Of a stretch of 16,547 nt of DNA, positions 9,591-16,547 are shown one piece after another. Location: the NCBI GenBank assembly GCA_002887195.1, contig PJAB01001179.1, positions 1-16,547 on the forward strand, given 5' to 3'. This stretch comes from Chrysochromulina parva (Eukaryota > Haptophyta > Prymnesiales > Chrysochromulinaceae). The position numbers and the translations under genes were made by a program. Positions within the stretch are counted from its first letter, which is position 1. The number at the start of each line of letters is the position of its first letter. A model generated the notes under the pieces. The model had not been told where the DNA came from. It did not search any database and worked only from the letters and a program-made list of their open reading frames with translations.

Positions 9591-9911
9591 GTGCCCGTGC
9601 GTTTGTGCGTGCGTGGGCCGTCCAGCCAAAGCCCATATTTAGCCCAAACCACAACAAGAACCAGGTGCATGCTCCTTGCTCCTACTTCCGTGGCGCAGCT
9701 CTTTCCAGCCGAAACTGTGAAACGATTCTCTGATGTTGCGTGTGCTGCGTTGCGTAACCCTATACGGAAAAACGCACAGGTGCGATCTCACAAGAATATG
9801 AAACGACAACGCAGGCGCGACGCGCGGCGTCCCGTCGCCGAACAGAAGATCGAACGACGGCCTGACTGGCGGTCGGTCATCGTCCGAGACAGTCCAAGCA
9901 AAGGCAGCACG

Positions 9912-11993
9912 ATGAGCTTCGCTGGTTTGATGGGTGCGCCTGGTGACATGTATGGGAGCCGAGCGCTGACGGCATCCCCGGGTCACCGCTCGAAGCTCGC
10001 CGCTATCTTTGGAGCAAGCGAGCGAACGACCACCCCTGGTCATGATGGCTTCGTGACGTCGGCAGATGGCCAAGCAAAGCTCACGCCACGTGCAGCTATT
10101 CCAGGCACCTACCTTCAGCCGCATTCACCCCGCGACTACGGCAGCGCTTTTGATCGAACTGCAGCATCGCCGCGAGCCCTCGCGGCCGCTGCTGCCAATA
10201 TGCGCTATGGATCGCCACGCTCCGAACGTAGCCGCGCTGAGCACATGCAGCGTGAGGCAGAGATTCGCCAGCGTACCGCGGAGGTGCGCCGCAATTCCCA
10301 CGCACTGCAGCTGCGGCTGGAAGACTTCCGCTGACACGCTCATGCTGCCTTGCCACAATCCCCGTTGCCGACAGGCACAACAGCGCATCATGTACAGCCA
10401 GAACAAAGAGAAGATGAAGAAGTTTATGCGCACGCTTGCCGATAGTAAGGATGAGGTGTGCGAATGAAAGCAGCCACGGCCGAAGGCTGTTCCTTGTTTT
10501 GCGTTGTCAGCACCTGGATGACCGCGTCGCGTTGTGATCACTGTTGCGCAACAGTTGCCAGTGCCAGAGCTCATGGAGGCGGCGAAGCTCGCAGGTGTTC
10601 CACTGCACCAAGAGCACCAGACGCTCCTCTTTCAGACGCCGTACGCCAATCGCTACGCTTCAACGTGGGATCAGGAATCGCCTCGCTCCGCCTACGGCCT
10701 TGAGTGCTCTCCGCGCTCGGTCAAGTGGCGCGCTTTCGAAGCCGCACTTCAGCACGGCCGCATGATGCCGCAGTCCGTTGAGGCTCAGCTCCAGAAGTAC
10801 GCTGCAAGCGACGCGCATCGCTCTCGGCTCGCTTTGTCACCCATCGGCCCGTGCCTCGATCGATACAACAAAGCGGCGCGATGCAGCGAGCGCGTGGACA
10901 ACGAGTCCGGCTTCCGCACGAATCGGCGATTCGGCAAGCACTGACTGATGTTTTGTGTGGACTGTCTCAGGTATGCACAAAAGGAGGCCGATACAATTGC
11001 TAAGATCAAGGCCGAACAGGAAAGGGCAAACCAGATTGCCGCAAAGGCAGCTCAGACGAGGGGCGAGAGCGTTGCACCTGTGCGCACGATCTCAGACGAG
11101 CAGCTCAAAATGATTCACAAGACCGTCAAGACCAGGCTTGCTACCAAGTTCTCCAACGTGAAAGAGATTTTCAAATCGATGGACATGGATCGATCTGGCA
11201 CGATTTCCCCCGAGGTACACCCTGCGGCTGCCTAGCGGCTGCCCATGTCGTGGCCGTCGTTTGCCCGCTGCCTCCCGTGACGGTGCTCACGGCCCATGAT
11301 GACCCAGGAATGCGTTGATGGGCTGATGGCGCTGAACGTCGGCTTGCCGCGCAAATTCGTCGAGCACCTGATCAACGTTGCCGACTACAATCGTGATGGA
11401 GAGCTGAGTTACACTGAGTTTACTCAGCTGCTCGAGTGCGACGATATCACTAAGTTCAATCCTGGAGCGAATATGGACGGTCTCGCCGTCAAGGATGCAA
11501 GCGCTGGTATGCGCTTGCCCGTTGCCGTTGCCTGTCTATTTGAACGCCCGCGACGATGTACTCATAATGCCCACATCACTGTGTCCCCGATCTGCTTCCA
11601 GACATCTGGAAGCCAGGTATCAAGAAGTCCGAGCTCAGGAACGCGCAGGCGAAGATCAAGGACATGCTCGAAGAGCGTGGCGGAATTACAAAGATGTTCC
11701 GCATCATCGATGAGGATAAATCGGGGTGGTGCTCGCGCAAGGAGCTGCGCATGCTTATGGTCCATCTCAACCTTGAGACAGTCGTGCGCCCACCGATTCT
11801 GGAGGAGCTCATGAATTTGATGGACGTCGATGGCGACGATCAAATCCGATACAACGAATTTGCTCGCATCTGCGCTCCAGGTGCGATGGGCGACCTCTTC
11901 GATATCTCGCCCGAAGAGCGGGCGATGCTGGCTGTCAAAGAGGCAGAACCGGTAAAGGAAAAGAAGAAGGGAGCACAGAAGAAACGTCGTTGA
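9912..11993 (+). CDS. Four-EF-hand calcium-binding protein, six exons
   Basis: I reconstruct exons 9912-10283, 10375-10455, 10555-10937, 10971-11214, 11308-11506 and 11602-11993, giving about 556 residues (545 with the alternative donor for intron 3). The C-terminal half carries four EF-hand loops: DMDRSGTISPEE (350-361), DYNRDGELSYTE (386-397), DEDKSGWCSRKE (463-474) and DVDGDDQIRYNE (501-512). The first three have full ligand sets; the fourth has Asp instead of Gly at loop position 6. The protein ends in a Lys-rich tail (KEKKKGAQKKRR). The N-terminal half is Ser/Pro/Ala-rich (about 1-110), then a charged helix (about 110-150) and an unrecognised segment starting LPVPELMEAAKLAG. Calcium binding is well supported; the target is unknown. 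The start at 9912 (MSFAGLMGAPG) is the best ATG; the frame stays open upstream into CpG-rich DNA that does not look coding, and a further 5' exon cannot be excluded. Confidence 0.8.
10284..10374 (+). other. Intron 1 of the four-EF-hand gene, GT-AG, 91 bp, phase 0
   Basis: Donor GAG|GTGCGC and acceptor CCGACAG|GCA. Splicing joins IRQRTAE to AQQRIMYSQNKEK in frame and avoids the TGA at 10332. Confidence 0.7.
10456..10554 (+). other. Intron 2 of the four-EF-hand gene, GT-AG, 99 bp, phase 0
   Basis: Donor GAG|GTGTGC resembles that of intron 1. Acceptor CAACAG|TTG opens the frame starting LPVPELMEAAKLAG. The 81-bp exon between introns 1 and 2 is an exact multiple of three. Confidence 0.7.
10938..10970 (+). 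other. Intron 3 of the four-EF-hand gene, exact donor unresolved
   Basis: The acceptor GTCTCAG ends at 10970 and the next exon enters in phase 2. A GC donor at 10938 gives a 33-bp GC-AG intron and the join FGK-YAQKEAD. A GT donor at 10905 (GTCCGG) gives a 66-bp intron and the join NE-YAQKEAD. An intron is needed because of the stop at 10942. The GC version keeps all of the upstream reading frame but would be very short. Confidence 0.5.
11215..11307 (+). other. Intron 4 of the four-EF-hand gene, GT-AG, 93 bp, phase 0, within EF-hand loop 1
   Basis: Donor GAG|GTACAC and acceptor GACCCAG|GAA. The splice supplies Glu at position 12 of the first calcium-binding loop, the key bidentate ligand, which is strong internal evidence for this junction. 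Confidence 0.88.
11507..11601 (+). other. Intron 5 of the four-EF-hand gene, GT-AG, 95 bp, phase 1
   Basis: Donor CTG|GTATGC and acceptor TTCCAG|AC. The join makes an Asp codon and links KDASA to DIWKPGIKKSELR, leading into EF-hands 3 and 4. Confidence 0.85.
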
Positions 11994-13228
11994 CCACTCC
12001 GGAGACCACTGTGGAAGACGAGGGGGCATGCTTGCCTGAATCTGTGTCAATGCTCAGAGGTGCAATGCACTCTTCTGTCTCGCGGAATGACTTCAGTTCT
12101 TCAAAGCCACTGCACAGCGAGAGGTTCCTGGAAGAGCCAGGGCGGTGAGGCAGTGGCCGTGACCACGTCCTGCATTCGTTAAGTGCGACGGGATTGATGA
12201 CTGCCCGGTGTGCGGGTAAGCTCTCGAGTGTGGTTGTGTCTCTTTCGGCGGGGTCGGGGCCGGGGCGGTGCATGGGGCTGTGTTGAACCATGACGTCGTC
12301 GTGTGTCTTCCATCGGACCGGACGGGTCCAGACCGCGCCGGCGGAGCGCTTGTGAGATGTGATTGCTGACTCTTGCGCCCTCGACGCGCGATAACGCACG
12401 CGACGCGCGCGTTTGGTCCACTTATACGTGCGTCCCGCACGGACCCCCGAGCCCCGACCACGCGAGCGGGCGGTCCCGCACGGAGCGCAGTGCGCGTGAC
12501 CGCGTGTGCCGGCGCGAGCGGGATAGGCACGATACCGTTAGGTGTCCGGTCGGACGGGAACGTCCGCGCGTGCCGGCGGTGTGGCGTCGACGTTACCGAT
12601 CGTTCATCGTACGTCCGCCGCCCCGTGGTTTCGACGCGTACCCCAGGTACACGCACCGCCGCGCGCGCCCGTCGAACGACCCAAATCCGCCGGCGGCCCC
12701 GCGGCGCGCGTACCCGGTACCGCGGGGGGCGGGAGGCTTCGACGGGCGGCTCGTCCACACTGGCGGCTCGTCACCCGTTAGTCACCCGCTCCCAGCCCCG
12801 TCGCGCTTTTAAACGAAAGCCCGGGCGCCCGCACCCGGACCCGCGCCGGACGACCGACCCGGTCGCCCTGGAGTGCCGCCCGCCGGGCCACCCCGGGCGG
12901 CCGCCGCCGAGCGGCGACGTACCGGCGACGCGGATGAAAGCGGAGAAAGTTGTTGAAAGTTGTTAGAAAGTTGAGATGATAAGCAAAACTGATCTCACGC
13001 TGAGGTGAAGAAACCATATGTCTACAATGCACACACGCGCCATGCAGTGTGATTCGGTGTGCGCGCAACGAATATGGCTCAAAGAGCCGCGTCAGCGCCA
13101 GCCGCGACCCGCGTCACCGCGGCGGCGCCGGCAGGGACTAACCAGAAACCGCTCTCGACGCCCCTCGGATACGATCGATCTCCCTGCGCGCTACTATAGA
13201 TAGTAGAACCCTCTCGAATCCCAACCCA
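11994..13228. other. Intergenic region between convergent genes, with a CpG-rich block
   Basis: About 1.2 kb between the 3' ends of the four-EF-hand gene and the W-x-P gene. Bases 12360-12940 are extremely CpG-rich with many short palindromes (for example GTACCCGGTAC near 12710-12720), a 12-bp direct repeat GTCCCGCACGGA (12432-12443 and 12473-12484) and a perfect 6-bp stem with a GGAA loop at 12551-12566. Flanks are of ordinary composition. Long open frames exist on both strands but have Arg/Pro-biased compositions typical of random GC-rich DNA. No RNA gene or protein is recognised. Confidence 0.5.
12945..12973. repeat. Short tandem repeat, GAAAGTTG unit, three copies
   Basis: GAAAGTTGTT (12945), GAAAGTTGTTA (12955) and GAAAGTTG (12966) lie in tandem with a 10-11 bp period, right at the edge of the CpG-rich block. 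Confidence 0.8.
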
Positions 13229-14314
13229 CTAGCGGCTCGTCTTCGCAATCTTCAGAGGCTTCCACTTGAACTTGCTCTCTGGCTCCTTCTTCTTGGCCTT
13301 GGTTCCCTTGTTGATGGCGGCAGGCGCGTTGCAGAATTGCATGGATTGGGAGTGGATGGAGTTATCGGAAGCAGGCAGCAGCGTCGCACTCATTCCGACC
13401 ACGGTTGCTCGCAGCGACTCCACGTAGTGGCGCTGGGCAGGCTGGGGCAGCGTCACGCTACGGCCAGCGTCGTTCCACACGAAGTGGTTGAGCAGCATAT
13501 CCTTGCCGACCGCGGCGCTCGCAGGAGCGAGGGTGGGCGTGAGCTTGGGAGTGAGTTTGGGCGCGGGCGCGGGTGCGGGCGTGGGCGCGGGCGGGCGGGC
13601 GGGCAGCCACTCGAACGAGTTTGCCCGCACCGCCGGCATCAGGGTTACCACCGTTGCAGCGGCTGCCGGCGAGCCCCCCTCAAGGGCGGGCGATGAGTCT
13701 TGCGGCAGCAGCTGATGCCCGTTCGGCGGCTTCCACGAGGGCTTCCATTGTGGGCGCCACACCGAACGCTTGGGCTGGTCCAACTTGGCCGCCGCCCCGC
13801 CATCGTCCGTGCGGCCGTCTGCGTTTGCGTCCATATCCAGGCTTCCCCCCTTATGTTGGCTGCTAGTCCCCCCTTCCCGCGGTTTGCGCGCAGGGGGGGG
13901 CTGAGTCGCGAAGGCGATCAGCATCGCGGCCGCACCATCGACAACCGTCCCGCCTTCGTCGGCTTCCTCCGAGCACGCGTCGTCAGGTCCGGTGTCGGCC
14001 TGCGAAGATGTTGCCCACTCATCAGATGAATTGCGTTGCGACGCGCTACCCTCGCGCTCGCCCTCTGGGGCCTCGGCCTCCGGTGCGACGAGCGAATTTT
14101 CCGACGACAGGCGGACGTCGTCGCACTCCTCCGTAGCAGGGCGCTTGCGCGTATTCTCGGGGCCCGCCTTCCAGTTCTCCTCGACAAGTGTTGTCAGCTC
14201 TCGGGCCGTTTCTTTGATGGCATCCTGCGATGACAGACGAGGCTTCCAGTCTTCGACGCTCGGCGTGCTGCGCTTGCGCGAGCCCTCGTGGAGGTACCAC
14301 TTCATGTGCAGCAT
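13229..14314 (-). CDS. Unrecognised low-complexity protein with repeated W-x-P motifs
   Basis: I do not recognise this 361-residue protein. It starts at the ATG at 14312-14314 (MLHMKWYLHEG); an in-frame TAG lies eight codons upstream, unless an upstream exon exists. Short conserved-looking ends (residues 1-55, and about 268-361) flank an acidic, Ser/Gly/Ala-rich middle and a Pro/Ala/Lys tract (about 238-265, PAPTPAPAPAP then KLTPKLTP). Six W-x-P motifs recur: WKPR (23), WRPQ (186), WKPS (190), WKPP (194), WLPA (236) and WKPL (351). The C-terminus is strongly basic (KAKKKEPESKFKWKPLKI). There is no signal peptide or membrane helix. The composition suggests a nuclear or nucleic-acid-associated scaffold, but that is inference. 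Continuous framing over 1.1 kb with conserved-looking ends and a repeated motif supports a real gene. It converges with the four-EF-hand gene. Confidence 0.65.
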   Translation of the reverse strand: MLHMKWYLHEGSRKRSTPSVEDWKPRLSSQDAIKETARELTTLVEENWKAGPENTRKRPATEECDDVRLSSENSLVAPEAEAPEGEREGSASQRNSSDEWATSSQADTGPDDACSEEADEGGTVVDGAAAMLIAFATQPPPARKPREGGTSSQHKGGSLDMDANADGRTDDGGAAAKLDQPKRSVWRPQWKPSWKPPNGHQLLPQDSSPALEGGSPAAAATVVTLMPAVRANSFEWLPARPPAPTPAPAPAPKLTPKLTPTLAPASAAVGKDMLLNHFVWNDAGRSVTLPQPAQRHYVESLRATVVGMSATLLPASDNSIHSQSMQFCNAPAAINKGTKAKKKEPESKFKWKPLKIAKTSR

Positions 14315-14666
14315 CAAGGACTCGAAGGACTAGACCCCGCGCGCGCGGGGGCTGATGCAACGTGGAGCCTTTACCACCGCCCTCAATTGCTCTGGAAGGC
14401 AGCACGGAATCGAAAAGGGCAGGACAAAAAAGGGAACTTCCGCTTCGCGGCTTCGCGGGCAAACTGCATTTTTAATCATGTCCGCGTGTCGCCTGTCCGG
14501 AGGAGCCCCTTATTATCCCAGAGACTTTGGACCATCGCCAGAGCGTTCTCTTGCGGCTTTCGTTTCCGTTGGTCCTCCTGGATGCTCCCAGCAGTACGCT
14601 GTGTCGCCGGTGCTCCTTGCGGTGCTCCAAGCGGTGCTCGGCTGCTCGCCATGTTCACCGGGTACC

Positions 14667-14698
14667 CATGGTATGTACTTCAGTACTTACATGCCATG
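14667..14698. repeat. Imperfect inverted repeat, 11-bp arms
   Basis: CATGGTATGTA (14667-14677) and TACATGCCATG (14688-14698) pair over 11 positions with one mismatch (G-U compatible in RNA), around a 10-base spacer. Confidence 0.6.
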
Positions 14699-15364
14699 CC
14701 ACCTCGACATGCCGCCATGCGGACGCCTCAGCGGACTTGCACCCTCCTCGAGGACCTTGCGGGCTCGTCGGAAGAGGGCCCCTTGAAGAGGGCGTTCTCT
14801 GAGCCGCGCGCCCAGGCTGAACCATCCGCGCGCGACCGCGCCGCGCGCCCAGCCGGCAGGGGCAGGGCGTCGGCGCGGCGCGTAAAAGCGGCGCGGCGGT
14901 ATGTCGTCTCTTCTCGGCCGCTCCGGCTCCGGTCGGCCGTTATCTACTTATTACTTTATGCGATTACTTTATTACGTTAGAGACGCATCTAATAGTATTC
15001 TATGCCACTATCGTATGCCGCACGGAATTTCCCGCAAATATTTACGCCCGTGTTTACTCGCACATTTATCACTCGTATGGAGGCCACTGTTCGTCGAGCA
15101 ACACGGCGCTTTTTCCTTTGAGCTGTACATAGATTGCCAATCCGATAGCCTTGGCGTTGCCGTTAGGTCACACGGTCACAGAGACGAGAGAGGAGAGAGC
15201 GGTGAGTGATCATGTGAGTGATCTCCCACAAGACGACTCGCCACCCAGCTCGCGAAGACGGGAGCGGCCTCCACAAGGTGTTCGCGGATTTCGCCCCTGC
15301 GTTTCGCGACCTCCACGGGCCCCTCCGCTGTCTGATGTATCGGGCCAGTGATGCCAGGGCAGTG

Positions 15365-15409
15365 CGTCGCCACTCCATACTTAGTATCGTCGAGCATGGA
15401 GTGGCGACG
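15365..15409. repeat. Perfect 14-bp inverted repeat with 17-bp spacer
   Basis: CGTCGCCACTCCAT (15365-15378) and ATGGAGTGGCGACG (15396-15409) are exact reverse complements. The stem is too long to be expected often by chance. It lies in DNA with no supported gene. Confidence 0.85.
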
Positions 15410-16092
15410 ATCCATGATCGCGCTGGTACGCGGCCGGCACTGCCACGCGCACGACCCTGTAGCGCACGAATGCCAAGGGGAATAACATATCTGAAATAAG
15501 CCGAGGCACCTCATCCGAAAGCGCAAAGATTCATCAGCACAGCACATAATTCGTTTGGAAGTTTGCCGCTCGCGCGCCACGACACGAAGCGTGTTGTCAG
15601 CGAGCATGGCCTCAACCGATGTGCAATGCGCTGGCATCAGCGGGAACCAGAGCAAGGATGAGAGGACGAATGGCGTTCGCGAGAGACCCCTTGAAGCAGC
15701 TCCGTCCTGATCGAGCGTGGGGCACTTGGCACCTCGTCGTTATGGCGGTGCAGCGACAAGAGCATCGGCCTGCGGCCGTAGCGCTGAGCAGCGCGGTCGT
15801 CCGGATCCTGAACTGCATTTCGACCTGATCGAGATGCTGGCAATCGAGGCTCACAGGATCAACATCTCGCGCGAGCACGTGGCGGCGATTTTCTGTGTCC
15901 TGTGAGCATGCCCAAGCAATTGGGGTCTTCCCGTCAAAAACCTTGTGGAGGGAGCGATGGGAGAGGGAACCGTCTCGTGTCCGGGCCGTTCGCAGGGGGA
16001 GTGTCTCGCCTGCTCTGCCATGGCGATCTATTAGCGTGCTAGGGTTAGATCTGTTTGCCTTTCTCGATTAATTGCTGCCAAAACCACAAGCA

Positions 16093-16100
16093 TATAAATA
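16093..16100 (+). promoter_or_regulatory. TATA-like element upstream of the tRNA gene
   Basis: TATAAATA lies 45-52 bp upstream of the tRNA 5' end, in a locally AT-rich stretch. Upstream TATA-like elements aid RNA polymerase III transcription of tRNA genes in some plants and yeasts. The role here is inferred. Confidence 0.35.
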
Positions 16101-16144
16101 CAATATTCCGCGCCAATATCGATGATGAATGCTGCTATTTTATT

Positions 16145-16218
16145 GCCCTACTAGCTCAGCTGGACAGAGCGCCAGACTTCTAATCTGGATGTCTCGGGTT
16201 CGATCCCCGAGTAGGGCC
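16145..16218 (+). tRNA. tRNA-Arg (anticodon UCU)
   Basis: The sequence folds as a complete cloverleaf. Acceptor stem GCCCTAC pairs with GTAGGGC; the D arm is GCTC/GAGC; the anticodon stem CCAGA/TCTGG encloses loop CTTCTAA with anticodon TCT, reading AGA arginine codons; the T arm is TCGGG-TTCGATC-CCCGA; the discriminator base is C. There is no intron and no encoded CCA. The internal A box (from 16152) and B box GGTTCGATCCC (16198-16208) are present. The length is 74 bases. Confidence 0.95.
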
Positions 16219-16222
16219 CCAC

Positions 16223-16227
16223 TTTTT
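16223..16227 (+). terminator. RNA polymerase III T-run terminator of the tRNA gene
   Basis: Five T residues start five bases after the tRNA 3' end, as usual for RNA polymerase III termination. Confidence 0.8.
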
Positions 16228-16547
16228 GACAGAAAAACCCTCTTCCTATAATTTAATGGAAATGTCAAATGTCGGTCCGGTCCGCCGAGCGCGGAGGCCG
16301 GAGCCCCACGCCCGCAGGAGCCCGGACACGCGCCAACATCCAATTACGGAATTAGCCACAATTAGCCACAAGTTAGCCATCAAGACTGGTGAGGCATGAG
16401 TGCAGGAGCGTAAACAGAAACTGCTGCCTCGGAATTTGGAATCTGTATTTTGTCTTTCAATTTCCAAATCGCAGGGCGAGGCGCGTAATCTGGATTCTGC
16501 ATGGCGATATCTGGATCTTGAAATCTGTCCAGGTTCCAAAATCCGCG
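16228..16547. other. Downstream flank of the tRNA gene, no gene seen
   Basis: No coding frame or RNA is supported to the window end. ATTAGCCACA occurs twice in tandem (16351-16360 and 16361-16370), followed by a partial third copy, AGTTAGCCAT. ATTTGGAA (16434-16441) and TTCCAAAT (16462-16469) form an 8-bp inverted repeat. Confidence 0.5.

Larger units (their letters stand above)
8616..9911. other. Intergenic region, CpG-rich, probably holding the promoter of the four-EF-hand gene
   Basis: About 1.3 kb without a supported gene. It begins with the 3' untranslated region of the preceding gene. Bases 8930-9600 are extremely CpG-rich, with dense short palindromes such as GCGCGGGCCCGCGC near 8956-8969. 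The last 300 bp are of ordinary composition. CCATATTTAG near 9632-9641 is a weak TATA-like candidate. Open frames across the CpG-rich part on both strands have no protein-like character and are explained by the scarcity of A/T stop codons. Confidence 0.5.
14315..16144. other. Gene-poor region upstream of the W-x-P gene and of the tRNA gene
   Basis: About 1.8 kb in which I can support no gene. The first few hundred bases probably hold the promoter of the - strand W-x-P gene. GGTGCTC recurs three times with a 12-bp period near 14610-14640. A hairpin lies at 14667-14698, an AT-richer patch at about 14935-15060, a 10-bp direct repeat GTGAGTGATC at 15202-15211 and 15214-15223, and a perfect inverted repeat at 15365-15409. 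The many short open frames here have mixed codon use and no recognisable domain. Confidence 0.5.

Noticed and set aside
9207..9911. N-terminal extension of the four-EF-hand protein by the open frame upstream of 9912
   Set aside because: The extension is Arg/Pro-rich and lies mainly in CpG-rich spacer; the ATG at 9912 opens a Ser/Pro/Gly segment that fits the rest of the exon.
10330..10374. A GC donor at 10330 for intron 1 of the four-EF-hand gene
   Set aside because: It joins in the wrong phase and runs into a TAG within the next exon; the GT donor at 10284 joins in phase 0.
12373..12966. Open frame of 197 codons on the + strand, and a 221-codon frame on the - strand at 12093-12758
   Set aside because: Both are Arg/Pro/Thr-biased with no domain and overlap in opposite directions over the CpG block, where stop codons are rare by composition.
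14476..14652. Small - strand frame (MASSRAPLGAPQGAP onward) upstream of the W-x-P gene, considered as its first exon
   Set aside because: No splice pair that joins it in frame to the ATG region at 14314 could be found, and most of it comes from the 12-bp GGTGCTC repeat.
14288..14980. Open frame of 230 codons on the + strand
   Set aside because: It overlaps the 5' end of the W-x-P gene in antisense, has no coherent protein character and crosses an abrupt composition change.
14901..15201. A + strand frame (MSSLLGRSGSG onward) ending at a good donor-like GGTGAGT at 15201
   Set aside because: Codon use is AT-rich and unlike the neighbouring genes, no convincing acceptor and next exon were found, and no domain is recognisable. 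It remains a faint possibility for an exon.
15176..15655. A - strand frame of 159 codons, checked for a transposase remnant because it spans the 14-bp inverted repeat
   Set aside because: No DDE, zinc-finger or reverse-transcriptase motif can be seen and the opposite strand is equally open.
15717..15905. A + strand frame ending in a plausible helical stretch (LHFDLIEMLAIEAHRINI)
   Set aside because: Only the last 30 residues look protein-like, with no upstream exon or domain; too little to call a gene.
16041..16047. Telomere-like AGGGTTA near 16040
   Set aside because: A single unit only, with no array; not a telomere.
16486..16495. TAATCTGGAT, identical to part of the tRNA anticodon arm (16171-16180)
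   Set aside because: A ten-base match with no matching flanks; no second tRNA or tRNA fragment can be folded.

Overview
The window looks like nuclear DNA of a GC-rich unicellular eukaryote, most likely an alga. A haptophyte-type genome is my best guess from the base composition, GTGCGC-like splice donors, short introns and alanine/proline-rich proteins. That placement is an inference; no marker here fixes the taxon. There are no operons, ribosome binding sites, insertion sequences or CRISPR arrays.

Layout. Four genes lie head-to-tail on the + strand: (1) a PMS2-type MutL mismatch-repair endonuclease, intronless, 321-3956; (2) a type II membrane glycosyltransferase resembling FUT8/GT23 alpha-1,6-fucosyltransferases, about 4020-6054, with one 85-bp intron before a tiny last exon; (3) a single-EF-hand protein with a coiled coil and a long disordered tail, 6192-8615; (4) a four-EF-hand protein in six exons, 9912-11993. 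Gaps are 63 bp between genes 1 and 2 and 137 bp between genes 2 and 3, then 1.3 kb before gene 4. On the - strand, gene 5 (13229-14314) encodes an unrecognised low-complexity protein with repeated W-x-P motifs, convergent with gene 4. A tRNA-Arg(UCU) gene sits at 16145-16218.

The remainder is non-coding as far as I can see: two strikingly CpG-rich blocks (about 8930-9600 and 12360-12940), an AT-richer patch (14935-15060) and several short inverted or direct repeats. The CpG-rich block between the convergent genes 4 and 5 is the hardest to explain, because no promoter is expected there.

Functionally the genes do not form one obvious pathway. PMS2 acts in nuclear DNA repair, the GT23-like enzyme probably in Golgi glycan fucosylation, and the two EF-hand proteins in calcium binding. 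The two EF-hand genes being adjacent is suggestive but unproven. The most useful results for a reader are the reconstructed splice structures of genes 2 and 4, which simple open reading frames miss. I did not find clear evidence of a new biological system.
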